DNA of 64,000 bases. It comes from SCGC-AAA076-P13 sp964276145. Its GTDB lineage: Bacteria; Pseudomonadota; Gammaproteobacteria; Magnimaribacterales; D2472. Positions within the stretch are counted from its first letter, which is position 1; the number at the start of each line of letters is the position of its first letter. A program made the translations under genes and the position numbers. Shown in pieces: positions 45,578 through 54,333 of this stretch. The stretch spans positions 248,001 to 312,000 of the forward strand of contig CAXYDN010000007.1 in the NCBI GenBank assembly GCA_964276145.1. The letters run 5' to 3'. The notes beneath the pieces were generated by a model. It was not told the DNA's origin. It saw only the letters and a list, made by a program, of their open reading frames with translations, and did no database searches.

Positions 45578-46008
45578 AATATTTCTCTTAACTCTATATA
45601 TGGGTTTTTATTTGATTCTACAAGGTTGTTAATTGTTATTTTAGTTAAATAATTATCTACAACTTGATTAAGTTCATGCCATAAATTATGTGTGTTACAT
45701 TTTTTTCCATCATTACATGAATGTAAACCATTACAATTTGTAGCATCTAAATCTTCCTCAACTGCGTTCATGATTTCTTTAATAGAAATGCTAGATGGGT
45801 CTCTTGCATATATATAGCCACCATTTCTGCCTCTTGAACTTTGAACTATTCCAGCAATTCTTAGTTTCCTAAATATTTGCTCAAGATAATTTAGTTCAAT
45901 ATTTTGTTTAGTAGCTATATCAGATAAAGAGACTGGACCTGATGATTCTAGTAAATGAAGTTCTGCAAGAGCACTTACAGCATACTTACTTTTTGTAGTT
46001 AGTTTCAC
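45574..46008 (-). CDS. iscR: Fe-S sensing transcriptional regulator IscR
   Basis: 144 residues, Rrf2 family. Winged helix with Glu43 (ELNYLEQIFRKL), the wing SSRGRNGGYI, and [2Fe-2S] ligands Cys92, Cys98, Cys104 and His107 at the same numbering as E. coli. It represses its own operon when loaded with a cluster. The start is GTG at 46008; the MKLTTKSKYAV start aligns with E. coli MRLTSKGRYAV, so this is firm. The -10 element ends only 6 nt before the GTG, so the mRNA should be leaderless or nearly so. Confidence 0.97.
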   Translation of the reverse strand: MKLTTKSKYAVSALAELHLLESSGPVSLSDIATKQNIELNYLEQIFRKLRIAGIVQSSRGRNGGYIYARDPSSISIKEIMNAVEEDLDATNCNGLHSCNDGKKCNTHNLWHELNQVVDNYLTKITINNLVESNKNPYIELREIL

Positions 46009-46014
46009 GCATGA

Positions 46015-46042
46015 ATTATAAATACCTGACTAATTTAGTCAA
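46015..46042 (-). promoter_or_regulatory. iscR promoter
   Basis: On the minus strand -35 TTGACT (46037-46042), a 16-bp spacer and a perfect -10 TATAAT (46015-46020). The -35 lies inside the IscR operator. The expected start site falls within about 0-3 nt of the GTG start codon. Confidence 0.85.
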
Positions 46043-46046
46043 CTAT
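46022..46046. promoter_or_regulatory. Type 1 IscR binding site
   Basis: The 25-mer read on the minus strand (ATAGTTGACT, then AAATT, then AGTCAGGTAT) matches every position of the published E. coli type 1 consensus ATASYYGACT-RWWWY-AGTCRRSTAT. It overlaps the -35 element of iscR, consistent with autorepression by [2Fe-2S]-IscR, and extends 9 bp into the purC coding sequence. Confidence 0.92.
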
Positions 46047-46757
46047 TATATTCATTCCTAACCTATCGGCAACTTGATGGTAAGACTCAACAACGTCTCC
46101 AAGGCCTTGCCTGAATCTATCTTTGTCCATTTTTTTAAGTGTTTCTGAATCCCATAGCCTGCATCCATCAGGTGTAAACTCATCAGCTAATAAAATTCTT
46201 CCCTTGCTGCAAACTCCAAATTCAACTTTAAAATCAACTAAAATTAAACCAGAATTGATGAATAGATCTGAAAGAATTGCATTAACTTTATAGGTTAATT
46301 TCTTCATATCGTCAATTTGATCTTTTGAAGCCCACTTAAATGAAATAATATGCTCATCATTAATAAGCGGGTCTCCAAGATCATCATCTTTAAGGAAAAA
46401 TTCAAATAAAGGACTTTCCAAAACAAGGCCATCTTCGGTTCCTAGTCTTCTGCATATCGACCCAGATGCTCTATTTCTTATAACGCATTCAATAGGAAAC
46501 ATACTCAATTTCTTAACAAGTGAATCATTATTATTAATAATTTGTATGTGATGGGTTTCAACACCATTCTTTTCTAAATGATCCATGATAAAAGCATTGA
46601 ATTGATTATTAACAGCTCCTTTGCCAAGCAATGCTTCCTTCTTTTTTCCATCAAAAGCAGAAGTATCGTCACTAAAGTGCATTACTAATTGCTCTTCATT
46701 AGTTGTAGTAAAAAGAGATTTTGCTTTACCTTTAGTTAATTCTTTAATTTTTTCCAT
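46035..46757 (-). CDS. purC: Phosphoribosylaminoimidazole-succinocarboxamide synthase
   Basis: 240 residues. It starts MEKIKELTKGKAKSLFTT and contains FSDDTSAFDGKKK, FPIECVIRNRASGS and the conserved DEFTPDGCRLWD. It joins aspartate to CAIR in purine synthesis. It is 8 nt after bamC, completing the dapA-bamC-purC order known from E. coli. Its last codons overlap the iscR operator, so IscR bound there could in principle affect readthrough from purC. Confidence 0.98.
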   Translation of the reverse strand: MEKIKELTKGKAKSLFTTTNEEQLVMHFSDDTSAFDGKKKEALLGKGAVNNQFNAFIMDHLEKNGVETHHIQIINNNDSLVKKLSMFPIECVIRNRASGSICRRLGTEDGLVLESPLFEFFLKDDDLGDPLINDEHIISFKWASKDQIDDMKKLTYKVNAILSDLFINSGLILVDFKVEFGVCSKGRILLADEFTPDGCRLWDSETLKKMDKDRFRQGLGDVVESYHQVADRLGMNIIVD

Positions 46758-46765
46758 TTTATACC

Positions 46766-47737
46766 TTAGCTTAATGATTCATTAATAATTGATATTAGCT
46801 TCTCTGATTCAATGATATTATCATCTTTTGAAAAAGCCCTGACATAAGTTTTATTATTTTTTTCTATAATTTTTACTTCAAACTGTGAATCATCAAATAT
46901 GATATTTTCATTAGTATTTTTTCTAAAATTTAAGAAAGATAAAAATCCACCATCTTCCTCATTTGAATAACTAACATAGAATATGCCATTGCTCCTATCC
47001 CTATCATTTGTATAAATATTTGATGCATCCATCGCTTTTGAAACTGAGGACCAGGCTCTATCAAAATTTAAATCAAGTTCTATAACTGTTCTTCCATCTT
47101 CTACAAAGATTTTAGCTTTCTTCATTTCATTTAGGTTTTGTGCTGCCAATGAAGTTCCAGAAAATTGACCAACAGATTCAGCAAAATAACTAACTAGACT
47201 ACTAAGCTCTGTCTGAATAAGCTCAGGATTACTAAGTATTTCTTCAGATTCTATGTCTATCTGAGCAAGAAAGATTTCTGTTGATGCTTCTTTTATTCCA
47301 TGCTCTATTTTCATCTTTAATATACTTGTTTCATCATAACTAATATCTATGACTCCACTAATAGGATTATTTTCAATGATTTCATAAGACGACGTTTCCC
47401 AAAAACTTTTTGATATTGGCCATGATGTCGATGGAAGAGTTTCAACATAAATCCACATCAATTCTCCAAGCCTTCTTAACTGAACAGAGCTGTTTCCTGA
47501 TGAAGAAAATATTTGCCTAGGCTTGGGGACATCTTGATTTTCTAGGAGCTCCTTTGTCTTATCAACTGGGTAATGATTTTCAGCTATAAATAACTCTAAA
47601 TCCATTGGAAGCATGATATTTTCTTCAACCTTTTCTTCAAGAAATTTGTCTTTTGTTGGAGGAAATAATCCTTCAGGACCAGAAATATATGAACATGAAG
47701 TAAGAAGAAGAGAAATTGTTAATATTCTTTTTGTCAT
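46766..47737 (-). CDS. bamC: Outer-membrane assembly lipoprotein BamC
   Basis: 323 residues. Short signal peptide with lipobox LLLTSC ending near residue 15. The mature N-terminus has an unstructured stretch with Pro residues (GPEGLFPPTKDK, LPMDLELF) that in E. coli BamC binds BamD. Two helix-grip domains follow, the second ending FEVKIIEKNNKTYVRAFSKDD. Sequence similarity is low; the call rests on the lipobox, length and the dapA-bamC-purC order. It overlaps dapA by 4 nt. Confidence 0.85.
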   Translation of the reverse strand: MTKRILTISLLLTSCSYISGPEGLFPPTKDKFLEEKVEENIMLPMDLELFIAENHYPVDKTKELLENQDVPKPRQIFSSSGNSSVQLRRLGELMWIYVETLPSTSWPISKSFWETSSYEIIENNPISGVIDISYDETSILKMKIEHGIKEASTEIFLAQIDIESEEILSNPELIQTELSSLVSYFAESVGQFSGTSLAAQNLNEMKKAKIFVEDGRTVIELDLNFDRAWSSVSKAMDASNIYTNDRDRSNGIFYVSYSNEEDGGFLSFLNFRKNTNENIIFDDSQFEVKIIEKNNKTYVRAFSKDDNIIESEKLISIINESLS

Positions 47738-48624
47738 ATTAATCTATGTTTATTTAATTCAGACATTATCTCATCATGAAAAGTTTCATCGAGCTCAATC
47801 AAAGGTAATCTGATATATTCTTTAATAAGCCCCATCTTATAAAGCATCCATTTTACAGGTATAGGATTAGATTCAACAAATAATAACCTATATAAATTTG
47901 CATTTTGTAAATTAAGAGCATCCGCTGCATCTTTCTCGTTTTCACGAATATGCTGACAAATCTTAGAAATTGATTTTGGTATTACATTTGCAGCAACAGA
48001 AATGACTCCATGCGCTCCAATATTTAATGAATTCATGAAAGTTGGATCATCTCCTGAAAATATTGAAAAATTACCACTACAACTATTAGAAATGTTTATT
48101 AACTCTTCTATTCTTTGCTCATCATCAATAGCTTCTTTAATGCCTACAATATTTGAGTGTTCAGATAATATCTCCACACTTTCTGGAAGAAGATCGCAAG
48201 CAGTTCTCATGGGGACATTATATAAAATCTGTTTTATTTGAGAAGAGTCAGCTATCTTCTCGTAGTGAGCGATAAGACCTTTTTGATTTGGTTTATTGTA
48301 ATAAGGAGTAACTAATAAAGCATAATCAGCACCTTTTAGTCTAGCTTCCTCAGAGAGCTCAATCGCCTCATCAGTAGAGTTTGCTCCTGTTCCAGCTATT
48401 ACTGGTAACTTGTTGTTAGCATGTTTTACTGTAAATTCTATTACATCTACATGCTCTTTAATATTTAAGGTAGCTGACTCTCCAGTTGTTCCTACAGAGA
48501 CTATTCCATCTGTACCTTGATTGATATGCCAATCTATTAAATGTTTTAAGGCATCGTAATCTACCTCTCCATCTTCAGATAGAGGTGTAACTAAAGCTAC
48601 TAAACTTCCTTCTAATGCTTGCAT
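47734..48624 (-). CDS. dapA: 4-hydroxy-tetrahydrodipicolinate synthase
   Basis: 296 residues. TIM-barrel aldolase: GSLVALVTPL at the start, the SVGTTGES pyruvate-site segment, catalytic Tyr in ILYNVPMRT and the Schiff-base Lys in NIVGIKEAIDD. First committed step of diaminopimelate and lysine synthesis, feeding peptidoglycan. It is read divergently from bcp across a 68-bp gap. Confidence 0.98.
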   Translation of the reverse strand: MQALEGSLVALVTPLSEDGEVDYDALKHLIDWHINQGTDGIVSVGTTGESATLNIKEHVDVIEFTVKHANNKLPVIAGTGANSTDEAIELSEEARLKGADYALLVTPYYNKPNQKGLIAHYEKIADSSQIKQILYNVPMRTACDLLPESVEILSEHSNIVGIKEAIDDEQRIEELINISNSCSGNFSIFSGDDPTFMNSLNIGAHGVISVAANVIPKSISKICQHIRENEKDAADALNLQNANLYRLLFVESNPIPVKWMLYKMGLIKEYIRLPLIELDETFHDEIMSELNKHRLI

Positions 48625-48692
48625 GAATAAATATTTCAGTAAAAAATAGGACTATACACTATTTTATTAAAAAAAATCATAAGGTAAAAAAT

Positions 48693-49163
48693 ATGTCAAA
48701 AAAATTAGAAGGAAAAAAATGTCCTAAATTTCGAGCAGAATGTACAAACAATAAAACTTACTCAAATAAAGACTTTGAAGGAAAAAATCTTGTAATATAC
48801 TTTTATCCTAAAGATAGCACTCCAGGATGCACCACTGAAGGACAAGAATTCAGAGATAACTATAAGCAATTTAAGAAAAAAAATACTGAAATTCTTGGCG
48901 TTTCACGAGATTCAATAAAGTCTCATGAAAATTTCAAAAGCAAGCAATCATTTCCATTTGAGCTCTTGTCTGACCCTGATGAAAAAGTTTGTAATAGTTT
49001 TGATGTAATGAAGTTAAAATCTATGTATGGTAAAGAATACATTGGAGTTGATAGAAGTACTTTTTTAATAAATGAAAAAGGTGTCATCATCAAGGAATGG
49101 CGTTCTGTTAAAGTTAAAGGCCACGTAAAAGAAGTTCTTGAAATAGTTAAAAGTTTATCTTAA
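48693..49163 (+). CDS. bcp: Thioredoxin-dependent peroxiredoxin (Bcp / PrxQ)
   Basis: 156 residues. The peroxidatic Cys46 is in DSTPGCTTEGQEFRD. The resolving Cys found five residues later in E. coli Bcp is replaced by Gln51; another conserved Cys occurs in EKVCNSFDV. It reduces peroxides in the cytoplasm. The Shine-Dalgarno AAGG lies 8 nt before the ATG. It is divergent from dapA, as in related genomes, and its end overlaps the convergent perM-like gene by 9 nt. Confidence 0.94.
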   Translation: MSKKLEGKKCPKFRAECTNNKTYSNKDFEGKNLVIYFYPKDSTPGCTTEGQEFRDNYKQFKKKNTEILGVSRDSIKSHENFKSKQSFPFELLSDPDEKVCNSFDVMKLKSMYGKEYIGVDRSTFLINEKGVIIKEWRSVKVKGHVKEVLEIVKSLS

Positions 49164-50216
49164 TTGCTCTGCCGAAGATGGCCATGCATTCCATACTGCT
49201 TTGATGAAAGTTGCTATTGGTATTGAAAAAAAGACTCCCCAAAAACCAAACATACTGCCAAAAATAAAAACAGCAAGAATTATTATTACGGGATGCAGTT
49301 TTACTGTTTCAGAGAATATCAATGGGACAAGTAGATTTCCATCCAATGCCTGAAGAATAAGATAAAGAGATATAAGTATATAAAACTGAGTGTCCAATCC
49401 GAACTGCAATAATCCAACTATAACGATTGGGATTGTTACTAGAAAAGCTCCTACATATGGAATGATAACAGACAGGCCAACTAAGACTGATAACAATGCA
49501 GAGTATTTCAATCCCAAAGTTGTAAAAATAATTGCAGCTAAAATTCCAACTATAAATATTTCTATGGTCTTGCCTCGAACATAGTTACTAAGCTGCTCAT
49601 CCATTTCAGCCCAAATACTTGTAAACATTTCCCTTTTGCCTGGAATAACTTTAAGAAATCCATCAATAATATTTTTTCTGTCAAACAAAAAGAAAAAGAC
49701 TAGAATTGGAAACAATATTATGTACAAAAGAATCGTAATTGTACTTTGAATACCTGAGATTGATGATTTAACAATATTTTGAGCTATAAAAGTTATTTCT
49801 TCTGACACAGCTTGAAAAAAAATTGTTATCTGTTCGGACGAAACTAATTCAGGAAACTTGGCTGGCAGATCTGATATAAAGTCTAGAAAGTTATTAAAGA
49901 GGTTTGGCACATCTAACACAAAAGCTTGAAGCTGAATATATAGCAATGGAACTAACCAAATTACTAAAGCAGCACCTGTTACTATAAAAATGGTAAAAGT
50001 TATAATTAATGCAGCGTTCTGACTCAAATTATATGATTGAATTTTCTTCTGGAGACCTACTAGCAAGTAGGCAACAACAATACTTATCATGAATGGTGTT
50101 AATACCGATCCAAAAAAAGAAATAACTACAAAAAATGCTAATATTGCAAAAGAGAATACTATTGTTTCTTCATTGCTAAAAATCTTTTTGAAAAATGTAT
50201 TTAATTGCTCTAACAT
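49155..50216 (-). CDS. perM: AI-2E family (PerM/YhhT-type) membrane transporter
   Basis: 353 residues with about eight hydrophobic segments. Family pattern: paired N-terminal helices (FFGSVLTPFMISIVVAYLLVGL), PLLYIQLQAFVLDVPNLFN in the middle, then the pore region with VGILAAIIFTTLGLKYSALLSVLVGLSVIIPYVGAF and a helix with FGFWGVFFSIPIATFIKAVWNAW. The location next to bepA matches E. coli perM-bepA, here divergent with a 160-bp gap. Substrate not known for this subgroup. Confidence 0.9.
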   Translation of the reverse strand: MLEQLNTFFKKIFSNEETIVFSFAILAFFVVISFFGSVLTPFMISIVVAYLLVGLQKKIQSYNLSQNAALIITFTIFIVTGAALVIWLVPLLYIQLQAFVLDVPNLFNNFLDFISDLPAKFPELVSSEQITIFFQAVSEEITFIAQNIVKSSISGIQSTITILLYIILFPILVFFFLFDRKNIIDGFLKVIPGKREMFTSIWAEMDEQLSNYVRGKTIEIFIVGILAAIIFTTLGLKYSALLSVLVGLSVIIPYVGAFLVTIPIVIVGLLQFGLDTQFYILISLYLILQALDGNLLVPLIFSETVKLHPVIIILAVFIFGSMFGFWGVFFSIPIATFIKAVWNAWPSSAEQLR

Positions 50217-50384
50217 TTATTTTTAAGCCTCGGTTTATATGATTGCCAAAAATTGAACTATTGAATATAAAATATAGTCAAAATCAATAAATTAATAACA
50301 AATTTATCTATAACATGGGATATATTAATCTAAAAAGCTTATTTATGTTAGTTTTGATAGATAAAGGTATTTAAGGTAATGATA

Positions 50385-51812
50385 ATGAAAAAGTACATCC
50401 TTTTTATAATTACAATCATTTCTATACCTTTTTTAGCTCAAGAGAAAAATGATTTACTTTTGCCAGAGCTGGGCGATAGAGTTTCAGGAGCAGTATCCTC
50501 TTCTCAAGAAAAAATGATAGGAAAAGAGTTTTTAAAACAAGTTTATTCACAAGCTCCACTAATATCAGATGCATTAATTCAAGAATATACTGAATTGCTA
50601 ATTTATAGACTGTCAGAATATAGTGAAGTTACGGACAGAGAGTTCACTGTTATATTAATCAATGATGATTCACTAAATGCTTTCGCAGCACCTGGGGGGA
50701 TTATTGGTGTCAATGGAGGTCTTTTTCTTAATGCAGATAATGAAGGTCAATTTGCTTCTGTTTTATCACATGAGCTGGCTCATTTAAGTCAGAGACATTT
50801 TGCTAGAAACGTATTGAATGCAAAAGATAGGAGTCTAACATCTTCTTTAGCAATGATCTCATCAATCGCGCTTGCTCTGATAAGCAACAATCCTCAAGCT
50901 ATGATTGTTGGGCAAGCTTTTTTGCAAACCCAGAGTTTAAGATACAGTCGTTTATTTGAAAAGGAAGCTGACAGAGTTGGTTTTGCAAATCTTGTTAGAG
51001 CTGGTTATAACCCAAAATCAATGGGTGAAATGTTTGAAAATATGAATGATTTAAGAAAACTTTCAGGAGAGACTCCTCCCGAATTCCTTTTAACCCACCC
51101 TCTTTCGTCATCTAGAATTAATGATGCTTTGAATGCTGCTGAAGGCCTTTCTGGTGAGGGAACGAAAAAAGATAGCCTTGAATACTCTCTAATTAAATCA
51201 AGATTAAGTGTTTTATATGAATCTATACCAGTTCAGTCTATTAGATATTTTACTGCGAAGATTGATGAACAAGAAACTGATTCTAATATTTATGGCCTGG
51301 CTTTAGCTTATAGCGCTAATAGTAATTTTGATGATTCACTGAGCCTTATTAATTTATTGATTAGTAAATATCCAAAAAATTTATTCCTAAATACTTCCAA
51401 GGTTGAAATTCTGATTGAGGCTAAAAGATATAATAAAGCACTTAAATTAGTAAATGAATTTCTTGAGATTTCGCCTAAAAATTATCCTCTAACAATTAAC
51501 AAATCAAAAGTCTTACTCGAAATGAGTAGATTTTTTGAATCTGAAGAAATTATTAGAGACCTTATAATTAGAAGAAATGAAGATCCTGAGCTTTGGTTAA
51601 TGCTCTCAGAAATTCAAAGAAGTAGTAAGAATATAGTCGGCTACCATCAGTCTAGAGCAGAGTACTTTCTTTTGTTAGGTCAAAATGAAGAAGCGTTAAG
51701 TCAATTAGAATTTGCTTTAAATTTAACAAAGAATAATTTTCAAGTTTCTGAGAGAATTATGGATCAAATTATTTCAATTAAAAAAGAAATGAGTAAGTCT
51801 AGGTCTCTTTAG
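50385..51812 (+). CDS. bepA: Periplasmic M48 metalloprotease/chaperone BepA
   Basis: 475 residues from the start I favour at 50385 (MKKYILFIITIISIPFLAQ), because the Shine-Dalgarno AAGG at 50373-50376 is 8 nt away; an ATG at 50379 is also in frame. Signal peptide to about residue 19. Zinc motif HELAH in VLSHELAHLSQRH, with the third ligand in LFEKEADRVG. The C-terminal half is TPR repeats. BepA degrades stalled outer-membrane proteins such as LptD and works with the BAM complex. The 3' end overlaps the convergent gene by 14 nt. Confidence 0.95.
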   Translation: MKKYILFIITIISIPFLAQEKNDLLLPELGDRVSGAVSSSQEKMIGKEFLKQVYSQAPLISDALIQEYTELLIYRLSEYSEVTDREFTVILINDDSLNAFAAPGGIIGVNGGLFLNADNEGQFASVLSHELAHLSQRHFARNVLNAKDRSLTSSLAMISSIALALISNNPQAMIVGQAFLQTQSLRYSRLFEKEADRVGFANLVRAGYNPKSMGEMFENMNDLRKLSGETPPEFLLTHPLSSSRINDALNAAEGLSGEGTKKDSLEYSLIKSRLSVLYESIPVQSIRYFTAKIDEQETDSNIYGLALAYSANSNFDDSLSLINLLISKYPKNLFLNTSKVEILIEAKRYNKALKLVNEFLEISPKNYPLTINKSKVLLEMSRFFESEEIIRDLIIRRNEDPELWLMLSEIQRSSKNIVGYHQSRAEYFLLLGQNEEALSQLEFALNLTKNNFQVSERIMDQIISIKKEMSKSRSL

Positions 51813-53031
51813 AATTATCTTTAAAGCTATTCGAAATTTTGTATCCTGTTAAGGAAAATAAGGCAGCAAATGGAATTGCTATCATTGGCATAAAACTTAC
51901 TCCTATAGATGCCATCTTTCCAATTCCCATAAAAATACTTCCTGAGAGGTCTCCAAACCTGGTTACAAATGTATCTATAAATACTGTTGATTTATATCTA
52001 TCAGCTTTTTTGAGCTGACTATAAATAATTTCTCTGCTAGGTTTATTAAAACCATATTCAAAGACTCTCAATAAAGCTTGAGCAAAGACAACTATCCCAA
52101 CAGACGGAGCTAATCCATATAATAGAAAAACTATAACAAACAATAAGCCATAAATTATTAAGATAAAACTTATGCCGAAGTAAGAAATAACAAAATAAGT
52201 TAAAAATAATTGAGCAAATAAAGTTAGAGGAGACACTAGCTGCTCAATTCTTGCAAATAACTCTATTCTATCTGGAGGAAGATCTGAATATGCTTCAATT
52301 ATTGGGATAGCACTAATCCATTGAATAGTCATCAGAGATGTAAATAACCATGAGTATATAGCAATGGACCTAACATCTTTCTTAGTTATGATGTTTGAAA
52401 TTGCGTCTGACCATTGTCCTCCAACCTTCTGAGCAAGAACAATATTATCATTAGTATTTACTATATATCTTGCAAGTAAAATTGCTAAAAATAATAAGGC
52501 AGCAGATGAAAAAGCAAATAATTCTAGACCAAAGTTTGTAAAAGATTCTGATAGTCTTACTGAAATTTCAGAACCAAAAATAGCTCCCAGAGATCCACCT
52601 GCCATAATAAAGCCATATAATTTTCTAGATTTTATATCTCTAAATATATTAATTACTAATACCCAAAATATTGAAACTACAAAAAAAGAATAAATGTTGC
52701 ACCATACATAAAAAAATCTACCTAACCAGATTGCTTGAATGTTGTCATTCACTCCTAATGAGCTTGAGTAAAAAATAAAAATAAGTAAATTGAAAATTAA
52801 GAAAGAATAACAATAAGTAATTATTATCTTAAAATTTTCCCTTGAGGCAATCCAGGAGTATAGGGGATTTATCAATAACATTGTCAAAGCAGTTATTGAA
52901 AGTAATATCAACAGAAAATCTTGGCCATAGTTTTCAACTGCCATTTCATTTCTGACAGCCCTTAAAACATACCATGACGAAAGCACTAAAAAAAATAAAA
53001 GGCTTGTTAATATTGTATTTTTGACTCTCAT
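51799..53031 (-). CDS. MFS-like transporter related to ATP/ADP (NTP/NDP) translocases
   Basis: 410 residues, about 12 hydrophobic segments. The N-terminus SWYVLRAVRNEMAVENYG and the loop RKLYGFIMAGGSLGAIFGS resemble free-living bacterial members of the NTP/NDP-exchanger-like group, distantly related to the ATP/ADP translocases of intracellular bacteria. Substrate cannot be deduced; nucleotide transport is only a possibility. It starts 21 nt downstream of the tRNA-Lys gene in the same direction, so it may share its transcript. It overlaps bepA at the 3' end. Base composition is like the neighbours. Confidence 0.7.
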   Translation of the reverse strand: MRVKNTILTSLLFFLVLSSWYVLRAVRNEMAVENYGQDFLLILLSITALTMLLINPLYSWIASRENFKIIITYCYSFLIFNLLIFIFYSSSLGVNDNIQAIWLGRFFYVWCNIYSFFVVSIFWVLVINIFRDIKSRKLYGFIMAGGSLGAIFGSEISVRLSESFTNFGLELFAFSSAALLFLAILLARYIVNTNDNIVLAQKVGGQWSDAISNIITKKDVRSIAIYSWLFTSLMTIQWISAIPIIEAYSDLPPDRIELFARIEQLVSPLTLFAQLFLTYFVISYFGISFILIIYGLLFVIVFLLYGLAPSVGIVVFAQALLRVFEYGFNKPSREIIYSQLKKADRYKSTVFIDTFVTRFGDLSGSIFMGIGKMASIGVSFMPMIAIPFAALFSLTGYKISNSFKDNSKET

Positions 53032-53052
53032 TAAAATATTATGCCTGATGGA

Positions 53053-53128
53053 TGGTGGGTCGCACAGGATTCGAACCTGTGACCAATTGGTTAAAAGCCA
53101 ACTGCTCTACCAGCTGAGCTAGCGACCC
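53053..53128 (-). tRNA. tRNA-Lys (anticodon UUU)
   Basis: A 76-nt cloverleaf. Acceptor GGGTCGC pairs with GCGACCC, loop CTTTTAA gives anticodon TTT, T loop TTCGAAT, discriminator A and an encoded CCA. Nearly identical to E. coli tRNA-Lys. It lies 28 nt downstream of cpoB, as in E. coli where lysine tRNA genes follow the tol-pal operon, and is likely processed from the same transcript. Confidence 0.97.
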
Positions 53129-53155
53129 AAGGTAATGCATAATAAAAAAAGGTGA

Positions 53156-53806
53156 TTATTCCATATTTTTCAATAACTGCAAGGCTAAAGATGAAGCAGT
53201 ATCATTTGGATATTCTCTAATAACAAAATTATACTTCTCCATGGCTTTATCTAGTTCATTATTTTTTAGTAGGATATCTCCAATTTTTTTGTGTGCTAGC
53301 GGGATTCTGTAATGCTCTGGATAAAGAGTTATAAGATCTAGAAAATATGCATTAGAGATTTTGTAGTCATTTTGAATATATGCAATCTCCCCAAGCCAAA
53401 AATATGACAATGGAAGTTTTTCTTCATCCTTAAAGCTTTTAACAAAATACTCAAATAAAGATGATGCCTTAACGAAATCTTGGTCTCCCAGTGCATTTAT
53501 TGCTAACTGATAGACTTCCTCTTTACTTTTAGTATCGTCAACACCAGAAAACTTTATTGTATTATTTGAATCAAAATTATCTTCGTTAGTTTTATTAGTA
53601 GCAATGTCATCTTCTTTTACTGATTCTTGAATTAATTTCCGAATTAAAAAATCTTGAGATTCTAATCTATTTCTTAAGTCCGCAATTTCTATCTCGAGTT
53701 CCTGTATCTTTAGAAATAAAAGATCAACTTCTACACTGCCATCTTCTTGCGCAAAAGAATTTAAGCTAATTAATAAAATAGAGAAAATTAAAAAATTTTT
53801 TTTCAT
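53156..53806 (-). CDS. cpoB: Cell-division coordinator CpoB (YbgF)
   Basis: 216 residues. Signal peptide to about residue 19 (SLNSFA-QEDG), an N-terminal coiled coil (LFLKIQELEIEIADLRNRLESQ) that trimerises in this family, an acidic Asn/Asp-rich linker and a C-terminal TPR domain (YQLAINALGDQDFVKASSLFEYFVKSF onwards). Periplasmic; it coordinates peptidoglycan synthesis with Tol-Pal constriction. Last protein gene of the ybgC-tolQRAB-pal-cpoB run, 3 nt after pal. Confidence 0.94.
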   Translation of the reverse strand: MKKNFLIFSILLISLNSFAQEDGSVEVDLLFLKIQELEIEIADLRNRLESQDFLIRKLIQESVKEDDIATNKTNEDNFDSNNTIKFSGVDDTKSKEEVYQLAINALGDQDFVKASSLFEYFVKSFKDEEKLPLSYFWLGEIAYIQNDYKISNAYFLDLITLYPEHYRIPLAHKKIGDILLKNNELDKAMEKYNFVIREYPNDTASSLALQLLKNME

Positions 53807-53809
53807 TAA

Positions 53810-54313
53810 CTAGTTAATTTCTGCCCGTCTATTTTTACTGTAACTAGCTTCATTGGAGCCATCTAAAATAGGTCTTTCTTCTCCATAACTTTTAACCATT
53901 ATTCTATTTGCATTGATGCCATTAATAGCAAAATAATCTCTTACAGATTCAGCTCTTCTCTGCCCAAGAGCTAAATTATATTCTCTAGTTCCTCTTTCAT
54001 CAGCGTGACCAGAAATTGTAATTTTAATGGAGGAATTGTCTTTCATTGCAGCAACTGCACTTTTTAGAGTTTGAAGTGACTTACTATTTAAATTAAATTT
54101 ATCAAATTCAAAATAAACTGTAGCATTTGTAAAAATTGCTTTGGATTCATAATCTAAGCTTGTCTCTTCCTGAATAGCTGCTTCTACAGTTCTTATTCCA
54201 CCATCGTATACAACCTCTTCTGTTACATTCATGCTTGAGCATGATGAGATTAAAAAAATTATGATCAAAAGATTAAATAAATTTTTATTGCCTATTTGTT
54301 GAATATTAAACAT
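53810..54313 (-). CDS. pal: Peptidoglycan-associated lipoprotein Pal
   Basis: 167 residues. Lipobox LISSC near residue 25, then a short linker and an OmpA-like domain with VYFEFDKFNLNSKSLQTL and the peptidoglycan-binding signature ISGHADERGTREYNLALGQRRAESV. Outer-membrane lipoprotein that binds peptidoglycan and TolB. A good AAGGAG Shine-Dalgarno precedes it. It lies 20 nt after tolB. Confidence 0.98.
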   Translation of the reverse strand: MFNIQQIGNKNLFNLLIIIFLISSCSSMNVTEEVVYDGGIRTVEAAIQEETSLDYESKAIFTNATVYFEFDKFNLNSKSLQTLKSAVAAMKDNSSIKITISGHADERGTREYNLALGQRRAESVRDYFAINGINANRIMVKSYGEERPILDGSNEASYSKNRRAEIN

Positions 54314-54333
54314 TACATTTCTCCTTTCTTAAA

